From positions 1-54,459 of the forward strand of contig NZ_VTOK01000018.1 in the NCBI RefSeq assembly GCF_009765375.1: a DNA stretch of 54,459 nt, given 5' to 3'. Shown piece after piece: positions 1 to 10,101 of this stretch (position 1 is the first letter of the stretch; each line of letters opens with the position of its first letter). Source of the DNA: Alteribacillus sp. YIM 98480 (GTDB lineage Bacteria; Bacillota; Bacilli; Bacillales; Marinococcaceae). Below the pieces are notes generated by a model. The model had not been told where the DNA came from and made no database searches. It was given only the letters and a program-made list of their open reading frames with translations. Made by a program: the position numbers and the translations under genes.

Positions 1-49
1 TGGTGACACGTGGAGCTGACAGATACTAATCGGTCGAGGGCTTATCCTA
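1..49 (+). rRNA. 23S rRNA, 3' end (partial)
   Basis: The opening bases contain the conserved 3'-terminal stretch of bacterial 23S rRNA (ACACGTGGAGCTGACAG, then ACTAATCGGTCGAGG). The rest of the gene lies before the window. The exact 3' end is estimated by comparison with the Bacillus 23S end. About 130 bp of spacer without a tRNA separates it from the 5S gene, as in a 16S-23S-5S operon. Confidence 0.93.
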
Positions 50-179
50 TACAAAGGGAAGCGCCTCGTCGGCTTGAACATTCGTTATGCAGTTTTGAGG
101 GAGCAATTCCCTATCAAGAAAAAAAGGATCGTGAGATGTTGTTTCCTATGAGACGATGATCAAACGACTCCATTCAAAG

Positions 180-296
<117 letters not shown>

Positions 297-303
297 ACTA
301 ATG

Positions 304-338
304 AAAGCTGTCAGAATAGAATTCTGGCAGCTTTTTTG
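304..338 (+). terminator. rRNA operon terminator
   Basis: Perfect hairpin AAGCTGTCAGAA / TTCTGGCAGCTT (one G-U pair) with a 5-base loop, followed by a run of T. It stands 8 bases after the 5S gene and ends the rRNA operon. Confidence 0.9.
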
Positions 339-353
339 CACTGATAGGAAAAT

Positions 354-394
354 ATAAAATTTTAGCGTGGATGAATCATCGACGCTAAAATTTT
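354..394. repeat. palindrome, possible bidirectional terminator
   Basis: Inverted repeat with arms AAAATTTTAGCGT and ACGCTAAAATTTT around a 12-base centre. Both outer ends are T- or A-rich, so it could end transcription in either direction. It lies between the rRNA terminator and a dispersed repeat remnant. Confidence 0.55.
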
Positions 395-440
395 GAGGAA
401 ATCAGTATAAGTGCAACTAGCCAAGTTTTCTTTATTACTT
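393..440 (+). repeat. GTATAAGT hairpin repeat, short copy
   Basis: The 35 bases from TTGAGGAAATCAGTATAAGT to GCAACTAGCCAAG nearly repeat at 31195, and a related form is at 29190. This copy has lost most of the middle, keeping the head (GTATAAGTGCAACTAG) and the tail (AAGTTTTCT). The full copies fold as AACT...GGC / GCC...AGTTTT hairpins. The stretch 341-566 holds nothing else I can support. Confidence 0.6.
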
Positions 441-566
441 AAGATTTTGTATATCAAGAAAAACAGGATAGTCAGATGCAGTCTGCTCGTTAAACTTTTA
501 TTAATGTTTAGATATGTGAATCCTTTTCTTGTCACGTCATACGCTAACTGTTTCCTTCTTTACACA

Positions 567-597
567 AAAAACTGCCCCATAACGTTGGGACAGTTCC
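567..597 (-). terminator. terminator of the MFS gene
   Basis: Read on the minus strand, AACTGTCCC / GGGGCAGTT flanks a short loop and is followed by a T run (AGTTTTTTG). It lies about 20 bp past the stop codon of the MFS gene. Confidence 0.8.
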
Positions 598-617
598 GTT
601 CCGGATTTTTGAAATTT

Positions 618-1916
618 TTATCCTTTTTTAACTGGCGGCGGCGAGAGCAGGGCGAGCACACCAGCTGCAAGGGGGAGAATCATCATAATCCATAATATCT
701 CATTGTATCTTCCAAAGTAATCAAATGCCATTCCAAATGGTAGCGGTCCAAGTGCTGAACCAATAACTACGGCGGTGGTAGCCATGCTTTTAAGCTTACC
801 TAAATTTTCTAATCCGAAATAATTCGGCCAAATAATATTGTTGCATATTTTTGTCGTACCGTCGAAAATACCCCAAAGAATGATGTAAATAACGATCAAC
901 CAAATCTGTTGAACATAAATTAATAGAACAAGGGTGCCTGCGTTTAACAAAAAACTAACGGCATATAAGTGATGCACATGTAGTTTTTCAACGATAAATC
1001 CCGCTGCAACTGTAAAAATAAATCCTGCTATCGGCATGAGACTTAATAAAAACGCGATAACCGTCCGGTCTATTCCTTTTTCTCCAAGAATAGAAAACAG
1101 GTGTATCATGATTCCCGTGTTGATTAATGCTGGAACAGCTGCGCAAAGCAGAGCGAACCAAAACTGTCTAGATCGAACGGCCTCTTTCATTGACCATGAA
1201 GAGGCTTTTCTTTTTTTGGCAGAAGCGGCGGCTGCTTTTGCTTGATCTTCCCCTTTACCAGCATTATCTGGAAGCAGTCCAACATCTTCTGGTTTGTTAC
1301 GTATGAAAATAATGGCGAGCGGCACAAATAGAACCAGTAAGAGTACCCCCCAAAATTGCCACGCCAAGCGCCAGCCCCATGTTTCAATTAAATATAAATT
1401 AACAGGAGGAAGAGCTGCAGCACTAATAAGGATGCCAAGTGTCATAAAGCTGATCGCCCTTCCTCGTTGTTTATCAAACCATTGAGGGACGAGAGTATTC
1501 GGTACTAATGTCATGGAACCTTGCCCGAATAGACGAAGCATATAAAACCCAATAAACATCATAATCGGACCAAGCAGCATACTGTTCCAAAAGCAAGCTA
1601 TACCCAGCATGGTTCCAACAGCGGCAGCCATAAAACGCTGCCCTTTTTTATCAATTAATCTCCCAATTAAAAATAACGAAAATCCGGCACATAATGTTGC
1701 TGCTGAATATATGCTTGAAATGACAGTTCTTGAGGCCGAAAAATCTTCAATATAGGCATCTATGAAAACAGAAAATGTAAAGGTCTGTCCCGGACCGGAG
1801 AAAAACGCTCCTAAGCCGCCAATAAGGACAATAATCCATCCATAAAAAAAAGGAGGATTCACCGGGAGGGTTTGTTTTCCTTCTGAAGGTGAGGATGAGT
1901 TGTTCTTGCTAGCCAT
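618..1916 (-). CDS. MFS transporter, oxalate/formate antiporter-like
   Basis: A 432-residue membrane carrier with about 12 hydrophobic segments. The N-terminal block FFYGWIIVLIGGLGAFFSGPGQT resembles the OFA (oxalate/formate and monocarboxylate) branch of the major facilitator superfamily. The conserved loop between TM2 and TM3 is GRLIDKKGQR. A charged cytoplasmic loop rich in Lys/Ala (about 215-245) separates the two six-helix halves. The start is supported by AAGGGGGA six bases upstream. It is monocistronic, with its own terminator. The substrate is not shown by the sequence; a small organic anion is the family-level guess. Confidence 0.85.
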   Translation of the reverse strand: MASKNNSSSPSEGKQTLPVNPPFFYGWIIVLIGGLGAFFSGPGQTFTFSVFIDAYIEDFSASRTVISSIYSAATLCAGFSLFLIGRLIDKKGQRFMAAAVGTMLGIACFWNSMLLGPIMMFIGFYMLRLFGQGSMTLVPNTLVPQWFDKQRGRAISFMTLGILISAAALPPVNLYLIETWGWRLAWQFWGVLLLVLFVPLAIIFIRNKPEDVGLLPDNAGKGEDQAKAAAASAKKRKASSWSMKEAVRSRQFWFALLCAAVPALINTGIMIHLFSILGEKGIDRTVIAFLLSLMPIAGFIFTVAAGFIVEKLHVHHLYAVSFLLNAGTLVLLIYVQQIWLIVIYIILWGIFDGTTKICNNIIWPNYFGLENLGKLKSMATTAVVIGSALGPLPFGMAFDYFGRYNEILWIMMILPLAAGVLALLSPPPVKKG

Positions 1917-2170
1917 GAAGTTCCCCCTTAATCATTTTTCGAGATACTCATATATCTTATCAATACGATGAAAAACTGGCAACGATTAGGAAAATAATTT
2001 TGGCACTCATAGATACGGCTGGTGATGCATACATTGAAATAGTATTAGCACAGAAAAGAAAACAATGAATGAAGTGTATTTTGTCCGTTTAGCGATTCTT
2101 TGGTCACGAACTACATCTGAAGATATGCAATCTAGGAAGTACTTAAAACATATATAAAGGAGGGCCATTC

Positions 2171-3361
2171 ATGGGAGCTGAACGTTCGTCAGCACTTACT
2201 TTTAATTTAGAAGAATCAGTGTGGCTCGATAAAGGACAGAAAATGAAGGAATTGCTGTCGCTGGGACTCGAACCGGATATTCGGATCGAAGAAAAATTGG
2301 ATTATGTCGCAATTAAAGGGGGGCTTCATTTAAAAGGGGAGTATCGTCCACTTGAAGAAGAGAGAAATGAGGAACCAACCGATGATAATCCTGCTCCTCA
2401 ATATGTAGAAAATGGTGAACAGCGAGAAGATGGTACTGGTGAAATTAAACACTTTTTTCCGGTGGACGTAACTATACCATTAAATCGGATTCACAACCTT
2501 GATGATATTTATGTGCAAATAGATGGGTTTGATTATGATTTACCAGAACCCGATTGTATTCAACTAACAGCAGATGTAAGTATTACGGGCATGAAAAATG
2601 AAGAAACAGCCCGTGAAGAAGAAAAACGTGAACCGGTCACCGCGCCAGAGCCGATGCCAAGGTGGGATATAGAGGCAAAGCATCAGCCTGAAGAAGCTGC
2701 ACCACCAGACTTTCCACGTCCATATGACCGCACTTTTTCTTCTTATTTTCAAACATCTCATGAAAATGTGACAGAAAAAAAAGATGAAGACCCATTTAAC
2801 GAGAGAGAAGATTTACAATCAGATGAAAAAGAAGAGAATGCAGAATTTTCAACAGAAACCGAAGAAGTTGTAGAGGATAGGAACAGTGAAATATCAAATA
2901 ATGAACAAGAAGAGGATGAAATAGATAACCAATCGGTAGAAGCAAAAGAACAAGGGGAAAGCAGCTCTCCTATAGTTACCGCTTTTCACAGTCGTGATGA
3001 AACCGAATCAGAAAACGTTCAAACAATAGAGCCAAGTGTTGAGGATATAGAAGAAGAGGATACTGTACAAACAGAACAAGAAGACAGCAGCGAGGAAGAA
3101 TCAACAAGTCCATCCATGTCGGACCGCGATGACAACGCCTTGTATTTAACAAAAGTCATGACGAAAGGAGAAGAAGAATTTTCACGAGTGAAAATGTGCA
3201 TCATACAAGAAAATGAATCACTAGACACCATTGCTGAACGCTATGATATTACAATCAGTCATCTTGTCCGTTACAATCGCTTGGACAATGAGCACTTAGA
3301 AGAAGGACAAATTTTATATATTCCGGCCTCCGCTGCAGGAAGTAATAAAAATGAAGGGTAA
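2171..3361 (+). CDS. spoVID: stage VI sporulation protein D (SpoVID)
   Basis: Spore-coat morphogenetic protein that in Bacillus helps coat proteins encase the forespore. The N-terminal region (about 5-140: LTFNLEESVWL, IKGGLHLKGEYR, VDVTIPLNRIHNLDDIYV) matches the SpoVID N domain. The middle (about 145-330) is a low-complexity stretch very rich in Glu, Asp and Ser. A LysM domain closes the protein (about 342-385, ESLDTIAERYDITISHLVRY then GQILYIP). At 396 residues it is shorter than the B. subtilis protein (about 575), with the difference in the acidic linker. RBS AAAGGAGG lies 6 bases before the ATG. Its stop overlaps ysxE by 11 bp, so the two are translationally coupled. Expression in the mother cell is expected from the family; I did not identify the promoter. 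Confidence 0.9.
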   Translation: MGAERSSALTFNLEESVWLDKGQKMKELLSLGLEPDIRIEEKLDYVAIKGGLHLKGEYRPLEEERNEEPTDDNPAPQYVENGEQREDGTGEIKHFFPVDVTIPLNRIHNLDDIYVQIDGFDYDLPEPDCIQLTADVSITGMKNEETAREEEKREPVTAPEPMPRWDIEAKHQPEEAAPPDFPRPYDRTFSSYFQTSHENVTEKKDEDPFNEREDLQSDEKEENAEFSTETEEVVEDRNSEISNNEQEEDEIDNQSVEAKEQGESSSPIVTAFHSRDETESENVQTIEPSVEDIEEEDTVQTEQEDSSEEESTSPSMSDRDDNALYLTKVMTKGEEEFSRVKMCIIQENESLDTIAERYDITISHLVRYNRLDNEHLEEGQILYIPASAAGSNKNEG

Positions 3362-4343
3362 TATCGAATATATTCTTCAACGTTATCCTATCCATCCAAT
3401 TCGTGTGCAAACATTTGATAAAATAGCAAAAGTAGAAGCGGAAGAAGGCACATTTGCGTTGAAAGAAACCCAATTAAACAAACACCAGGCGGAGCGTTTC
3501 CTACAAACGCTCCGTTTCTTTGAAAAACAACAGATGAAAACAGTGGTGCCAGTCCTTAGAACAAACTATGGTGAATGGTGCAGCAACCAAAACGAATTGA
3601 TATATTATTTGACGCCATGGGGATCCGAATGCCGGGGGCTGCAGCATGAAACAGAATTTTTCAAGGCTTTGGCGATTTTTCATCGTTCCACGGAATACAA
3701 AGAAACCATTCCAGAAAATGTCTGGAAAGAACAAGGAGAACTTTTAAAAAAAGAGCGAGATCAACAGCTGCTTAAACTAGAAGCTATGGCGGATAATATA
3801 GAAAAAAAGCGCTACTATTCTCCATTTGAATTAGCTTTTCTCATACATTTTCCGTTTTTATATCGTCTGCATAAAGATTCCTTGTACTGGTACGATAAGT
3901 GGGAAAGGACGGCTGCTGAAAATGAGAGACTTCGAATGGTACGTTGTCATGGCAGACCTTCGCCTGATCATCTCGTTATAGATGAAAAAAGAAACTACAG
4001 ATTTATTAACCTCGAACACACGGCAGATGGGTATCCTTTACATGACATCGCATGGCTTTACCGTTCCTGTATGAAAGAAAGAATGTGGGAACCTATTCAG
4101 GCTTATCCGTGGATAAAAACGTACGACCATCATTTTCCATTCAAAGCTGGGGACGAGGCGCTTCTAAAAAGTCAGCTGCTTGATGAAACGAGCATGTATC
4201 CATTTTTATTGAGAGCAAGCCACCGCACCCTCGCAGATGAACATACATTCACTTTCCAATTAGAAGAGCGAATTTGGATGCTAGAAAAAATAAAACAAGA
4301 TCTCGATACTTGGCCTGATTTATCCGAAAATAAAGAAAAATAG
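3351..4343 (+). CDS. ysxE: spore coat protein YsxE, CotS/kinase-fold family
   Basis: A 330-residue protein of the CotS/YsxE group, which has an aminoglycoside-phosphotransferase-like fold but acts as a spore-coat component. The kinase loop is degenerate: CHGRPSPDHLVI stands where active enzymes have HGDxxxxN, followed by FINLEHTADGYPLHDIAWLY in place of the metal-binding DxD block. It is probably non-catalytic. The start lies inside spoVID (11-bp overlap), preserving the spoVID-ysxE order known from Bacillus. In B. subtilis valS follows; here a terminator and unrelated genes follow instead. Confidence 0.88.
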   Translation: MKGNIEYILQRYPIHPIRVQTFDKIAKVEAEEGTFALKETQLNKHQAERFLQTLRFFEKQQMKTVVPVLRTNYGEWCSNQNELIYYLTPWGSECRGLQHETEFFKALAIFHRSTEYKETIPENVWKEQGELLKKERDQQLLKLEAMADNIEKKRYYSPFELAFLIHFPFLYRLHKDSLYWYDKWERTAAENERLRMVRCHGRPSPDHLVIDEKRNYRFINLEHTADGYPLHDIAWLYRSCMKERMWEPIQAYPWIKTYDHHFPFKAGDEALLKSQLLDETSMYPFLLRASHRTLADEHTFTFQLEERIWMLEKIKQDLDTWPDLSENKEK

Positions 4344-4348
4344 AAAGA

Positions 4349-4387
4349 AGCTCCACTAGGCAAAACTGCCCAAAGTGGAGCTTTTAT
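4349..4387 (+). terminator. spoVID-ysxE terminator
   Basis: AAGCTCCACT / AGTGGAGCTT hairpin with an inner GGCA..TGCC extension, followed by TTTATTT, 5 bp after the ysxE stop codon. Confidence 0.9.
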
Positions 4388-4390
4388 TTA

Positions 4391-4777
4391 AAAAGGTATA
4401 AAATGATAAATATTGGGCGTTTTTGATGTCTAGCTTCAGCGCCCAGCCGCTCAGGCGCACACGATAAAGAGGAACTTTTGCTAAAACAGCGACGTCCTGT
4501 CGCAACGCAAAAGTCAACACCTCCTGTGCAAGCCAGTTCAGCGTTGTCACAGGGGATGTGGTGACATCTACGTTGCACACTCGTCGCCAAAAACGCCACG
4601 TCCTGTGGCATTGGCGACATTAGCACATCCTATGCGTCGACGTGTGCGATCTTAGGAGAAGTTCATTAAAATGAGCTGAACGTATTATGTCTTCCCTTTC
4701 GACTCCGGGCCGCAGGCGACCCTGCGTGAAAGCTCCAGAACCTGTCGCGGCTGCCCAGGGCGATTGCGCTTTTCTTA
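4391..4777 (+). repeat. long dispersed element, copy L1
   Basis: About 387 bp, closely matching copies at 25852, 28563 and 42613. The head is AAATGATAAATATTGGGCG..GATGTCTAGC and the tail GATTGCGCTTTTCTTA. Inside, GTCGCCAA / TTGGCGAC encloses a second hairpin GCCAC / GTGGC (4587-4619), a strong nested stem, and GTTCA / TGAAC follows. No long reading frame is conserved between copies, so it is unlikely to code. It sits directly after a terminator. The stretch 4778-4988 after it holds nothing I can support. Confidence 0.85.
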
Positions 4778-4988
4778 TGACAGATAACTTTCCCTGCATT
4801 ATTTGTTCATTCTATCTGAGCGTCGAGTCGCCCTTTGGCCCTGAGGGTGAAAGCAAATATATTCCGGCTTTGTTTACTGACCATTGACTTAAAGGACAGC
4901 TTCTACACGTCATTCTAATATGTGAAATGCCAAGCTTTCGATTAAACGCAGGAAACCAAGTTTTACAAAAAACTGATTTATAATCTGT

Positions 4989-5234
4989 CTAACAAGTAAA
5001 ACAACAATAAACGGTTAAACTGACAAGGATAATTAATAACATAACATCAAAGCTGGTCGGAAAAATCAACGTTCGAAATAATTGAAAACATACTAATGGA
5101 ATAAGAATCTGCGAGCAAGCAAGCTTCCATTTTTTCCACCAGAACGGCTGCTTTCGGTGTTTTTTCTTATGCTTTTTCGGGGGATGATAATATGGAGGAC
5201 GCGGCGGTCCGTGGTAAGGAGGATAATACCCCAT
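4989..5234 (-). CDS. small Pro/Tyr/His-rich membrane protein
   Basis: Unrecognised 81-residue protein. The first 30 residues are rich in Pro, Tyr, His and Lys (GYYPPYHGPPRPPYYHPPKK then HKKKHRK), and a basic/aromatic stretch (FWWKKWK) follows. Two hydrophobic segments (about 37-56 and 60-80) suggest a membrane hairpin. It ends CCFTC. An RBS-like GGAGAAGGTGG lies 4 bases before the ATG. The composition resembles small coat or membrane proteins of spore formers, but that is only an analogy. It stands alone, on the strand opposite its neighbours. Confidence 0.6.
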   Translation of the reverse strand: MGYYPPYHGPPRPPYYHPPKKHKKKHRKQPFWWKKWKLACSQILIPLVCFQLFRTLIFPTSFDVMLLIILVSLTVYCCFTC

Positions 5235-5397
5235 TTTTCCACCTTCTCCACTAAAGTATTTATTTTAGTTTATGCAAGGATCTAGAAAGAGTGTCCGCCA
5301 TATTCAAGATAAAAGGTTGTATCAAGCCTAATCAGTATTAGAACCCTATATAGTATAAAGCCCGAAAGTAAAAAAGTTTTATTTTTCTAGATAAGTG

Positions 5398-5426
5398 TTT
5401 ACTTAACCCGCATATTTATTTATACT
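5398..5426 (+). promoter_or_regulatory. predicted sigma-A promoter of thiC
   Basis: TTTACT (-35) and TATACT (-10) separated by exactly 17 bp. Transcription would start about 20 bp before the TPP riboswitch. Confidence 0.65.
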
Positions 5427-5453
5427 GAAATCAAATAGAATAAATCAATTAAC

Positions 5454-7490
<2,037 letters not shown>

Positions 7491-7507
7491 CGTTTTAGGA
7501 GGTTGGA

Positions 7508-7681
7508 ATGTTGTCGAAGGTCCAAGAAATTGAAGAGGAAATGAAACAGTCTAAAGCCTATCTTGCTTTTTTGGAAAACCGCTTAAAAGAAATCCAGCAA
7601 AACTGTCATCATCATTTTGAGGGCAATTCGTATTATGAGAGATGCGTAAAATGTCATAAAATAGAAGTTTTATATTACTGA
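7508..7681 (+). CDS. 57-aa putative zinc-binding small protein
   Basis: A short gene 17 bp after thiC, with a perfect AGGAGG five bases before the ATG. The product starts MLSKVQEIEEEMKQSKAY, a predicted helix through about residue 30, and ends with a possible metal site: CHHHF, then RCVKCHK. One Cys and three His followed by CxxC and another His could bind zinc. A terminator follows, so it probably shares the thiC transcript. I do not recognise the family, and a role in thiamine synthesis would be guesswork. Confidence 0.7.
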   Translation: MLSKVQEIEEEMKQSKAYLAFLENRLKEIQQNCHHHFEGNSYYERCVKCHKIEVLYY

Positions 7682-7687
7682 AATAAT

Positions 7688-7725
7688 AGAGGGCGTCTTC
7701 TGAAGGAGGGCGCTCTCTTTGTTTT
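7688..7725 (+). terminator. thiC operon terminator
   Basis: AGAGGGCGTC / GGCGCTCTCT hairpin (with G-U pairs) followed by TTTGTTTTT, 7 bp after the small gene. Confidence 0.8.
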
Positions 7726-7813
7726 TAACGGAAGTATTACAATTAGTCAGGCACGAACCCATAGGCAAATACATAGACTGTCATTATTTATTATTTAAGA
7801 GGGGGAGTTTTGG

Positions 7814-8374
7814 TTGAGAGAAATGGTTATGGAAAACAACCTTTATCATAACTGGTTTTTTGAAGAAAACCTGGCCGAAACATATTTTATGCTTACTGAT
7901 AAATATAGATATATAAATAGAAAGCTTCATCATCAGTTCGGCATGAAGTATTTAGAGCATTTACAAAAAATGGAGCAGTTCTTTTTTGCGTTACAACAGC
8001 ACATTCCTTATATGGAAAATGAATCAAATTTAGAATACCAACGAATACTGTCGTCTAATTACATGCTTCTTGCTGATAAATATAAATTTATCAATCCGCA
8101 AATGCATATCCACTATTATGCTAAATTTTTAAGGCATGTCCAATTATTGGAAGGTCTCTTTTTAAAATCAGTGGAAAACAAACCGGAATATGATAATTAT
8201 AAGAGTGATGATCCGTGGCAAATGTGGCAATATCATGGAAAGCGTGCTTCAACTTTCATGAAGTTAGCTATGAAGTATGAATATATTGATGTAAATATCC
8301 ATGCGTTTTATGAAAAGAGGTACTTAAGCCAACTGCAAATAATGGAAGAAAATTTCTTGAAGTTAGAAATGTAA
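7814..8374 (+). CDS. unknown protein with three internal repeats
   Basis: A 186-residue protein I do not recognise. It is made of three copies of a 38-40 residue motif, at about 22-60, 80-118 and 145-184. Shared positions include (Y/F)M.L..KY.(Y/F)I, a conserved His, then KYL.HLQ.ME..F. All three are predicted helical, suggesting a small alpha-solenoid or three helical hairpins. There is no signal peptide, TM segment or Cys. The start is TTG at 7814, with GGGGGAG six bases before it; the ATG at 7823 is too far from the RBS. It is monocistronic, with its own terminator. Confidence 0.75.
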   Translation: MREMVMENNLYHNWFFEENLAETYFMLTDKYRYINRKLHHQFGMKYLEHLQKMEQFFFALQQHIPYMENESNLEYQRILSSNYMLLADKYKFINPQMHIHYYAKFLRHVQLLEGLFLKSVENKPEYDNYKSDDPWQMWQYHGKRASTFMKLAMKYEYIDVNIHAFYEKRYLSQLQIMEENFLKLEM

Positions 8375-8400
8375 ATCAGTGATACATGTATAAATACAAA

Positions 8401-8447
8401 AAAAGGACGCTTTTCTATAATAAGGGAACAGCGTCCTTTTCCTTTTT
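8401..8447 (+). terminator. terminator after the three-repeat protein
   Basis: AAAAGGACGCT / AGCGTCCTTTT, an 11-bp perfect stem, followed by TCCTTTTTC. Confidence 0.88.
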
Positions 8448-8448
8448 C

Positions 8449-8610
8449 AAAAGGTGAGAAGTTATAAATATTGGGCGTTTTACATGTCTAGCGCAAGCGC
8501 CTACTCGCTCGAGATTCCGTCGGTTCGTCAATGGAAAGCAAAGATCAGCTTTCCATATGCCGCCCCTCCAGGACTTGTCGCTCGTGAACAAGCCGCTTCG
8601 CTTTTTTTAA
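8449..8610 (+). repeat. short dispersed element, copy S1
   Basis: About 160 bp matching copies at 28401, 29253, 35271 and 42487. It has the head AGTTATAAATATTGGGCG..ACATGTCTAGCGCAAGCGCC and the inner hairpin GGAAAGC / GCTTTCC. The tail here has decayed (CCGCTTCGCTTTTTTT instead of GGCGCTTGCGCTTTTCT). It begins at the T run of the preceding terminator. Only about 85 bp of promoter region remain between it and htrA. Confidence 0.85.
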
Positions 8611-8695
8611 AACTTTAGATATATAGCTGACACATTTCATCAATAAAATAAAACATATCGAAGTGAGATCATCTTAAAAAGGGAGGCACTAATAA

Positions 8696-9886
8696 ATGGA
8701 TGACAAAAGAAAACCAGAAAAGAATAATCAAAACAAAAAAGCGGGTATCACCGGATTGATTGGAGCGGTAATTGGAGCTGCAGCAGTAGGAATAACGATG
8801 CCATTTGTAAGTAGTGAAGGTTTACTTTCGACAGCTAATTCCAATAGCCAAGAACAATCGTCTGAAGCCGAGATGGAAGTGGAAGAAATGACGAATGAAC
8901 GTGTACAAGTATCAAGCGAGGTCACATCAGCTGTAGAGCAGGCGTCGGATGCGGTTGTTGGCATTTTCAATTTGCAGCAGTCCGGTGGGATGGAAGCTCA
9001 AGGGTCTGGCTCTGGCGTTATTTATAAAAAAGATGGAGATACTGCCTATATTGTAACAAACCATCATGTCGTACAAGAAAGCAATGAAATCGAAGTAGGT
9101 TTGGCTAATGAAGAAAGAATAGAGGCTGAAGTAGTCGGTTCTGATCCATTGACTGATTTAGCAGTGTTAAGCATAGATGCAGAACATGTTGATACAGTAG
9201 CGGAGTTTGGCAGCTCAAAAACTCTCTCTGCAGGAGAACCGGCGATTGCGATCGGAAATCCACTCGGTTCAAATCTAGATGGAACCGTCACACAAGGGAT
9301 TATTAGTGCTGTAGACCGCAGCATTCCGGTAGATATAAATGGGGATGAACAAATCGATTGGAATGCTGACGTATTGCAAACCGATGCAGCCATTAATCCA
9401 GGGAACAGCGGTGGTGCTCTAATAAATATTAAAGGACAAGTAATTGGAATCAATTCTATGAAAATTGCGCAGTCTGCCGTAGAAGGCATCGGTTTTGCTA
9501 TCCCGTCCAATGTTGCGATTCCAGTGCTTGAAGATCTCGAAGAAACTGGCCAAGTAGAACGGCCTCAGCTTGGTGTAACGATTGGATCCTTAGATCAGAT
9601 TCCTAGTGTTCACTGGGAACAAACGTTGAAACTTCCGGAAGATGTTGAAGAGGGGGTTTTTGTAAATAGTGTGGCCTCTGGTTCGCCAGCTGAAAAAGCT
9701 GGACTTCAACAATATGATGTTATTACAGCTATAAATGATGAAAATATAACAGATGGCAATGCTTTAAGAAATATCCTTTATAAGGAAGTGGAAGTGGGAG
9801 AGACTATTAAAATTACATTCTACCGAAATGGTGAACAGCAAACAATAGAGCTGACTCTTGGGGAATCAAGCGAGACGCAAACCTAA
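8696..9886 (+). CDS. htrA: HtrA/DegP-family serine protease
   Basis: Membrane-anchored quality-control protease. It has a short basic N-terminus, one TM segment (about 17-38), an acidic linker and a trypsin-like domain (about 75-275). The catalytic triad is visible: His124 in TNHHVV, Asp154 in DPLTDLAV and Ser238 in NPGNSGGA. One PDZ domain follows (about 290-390, from RPQLGVTIG through GLQQYDVITAIN). The 396-residue length is nearest B. subtilis YyxA (HtrC, about 400), so the precise paralogue is open. The RBS is GGGAGG. In Bacillus such genes are often controlled by CssRS; no operator was identified. The gene is monocistronic, with a terminator. Confidence 0.93.
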   Translation: MDDKRKPEKNNQNKKAGITGLIGAVIGAAAVGITMPFVSSEGLLSTANSNSQEQSSEAEMEVEEMTNERVQVSSEVTSAVEQASDAVVGIFNLQQSGGMEAQGSGSGVIYKKDGDTAYIVTNHHVVQESNEIEVGLANEERIEAEVVGSDPLTDLAVLSIDAEHVDTVAEFGSSKTLSAGEPAIAIGNPLGSNLDGTVTQGIISAVDRSIPVDINGDEQIDWNADVLQTDAAINPGNSGGALINIKGQVIGINSMKIAQSAVEGIGFAIPSNVAIPVLEDLEETGQVERPQLGVTIGSLDQIPSVHWEQTLKLPEDVEEGVFVNSVASGSPAEKAGLQQYDVITAINDENITDGNALRNILYKEVEVGETIKITFYRNGEQQTIELTLGESSETQT

Positions 9887-9930
9887 GGCGTGATAGAAAG
9901 AATGGAACAAGGATTGAGATGAATGGACGA

Positions 9931-9963
9931 AGGAGCTGTCATTTTTGGGCAGTTCCTCTTTTA
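9931..9963 (+). terminator. htrA terminator
   Basis: AGGAGCTG / CAGTTCCT stem (one G-U) followed by CTTTT, 45 bp after the stop codon. Confidence 0.75.
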
Positions 9964-10101
9964 TATGTTTATATAATCTTTTTTGTTAAAATAAGCAAAA
10001 GACTATAAAATTTAACTAATAGATTTATTGAAGAAAGCACAGCTTATACAGCGCAGTTATTTATAAAAACAACTAGAATAAAAAAAGGAGTGTGAATAAG
10101 G

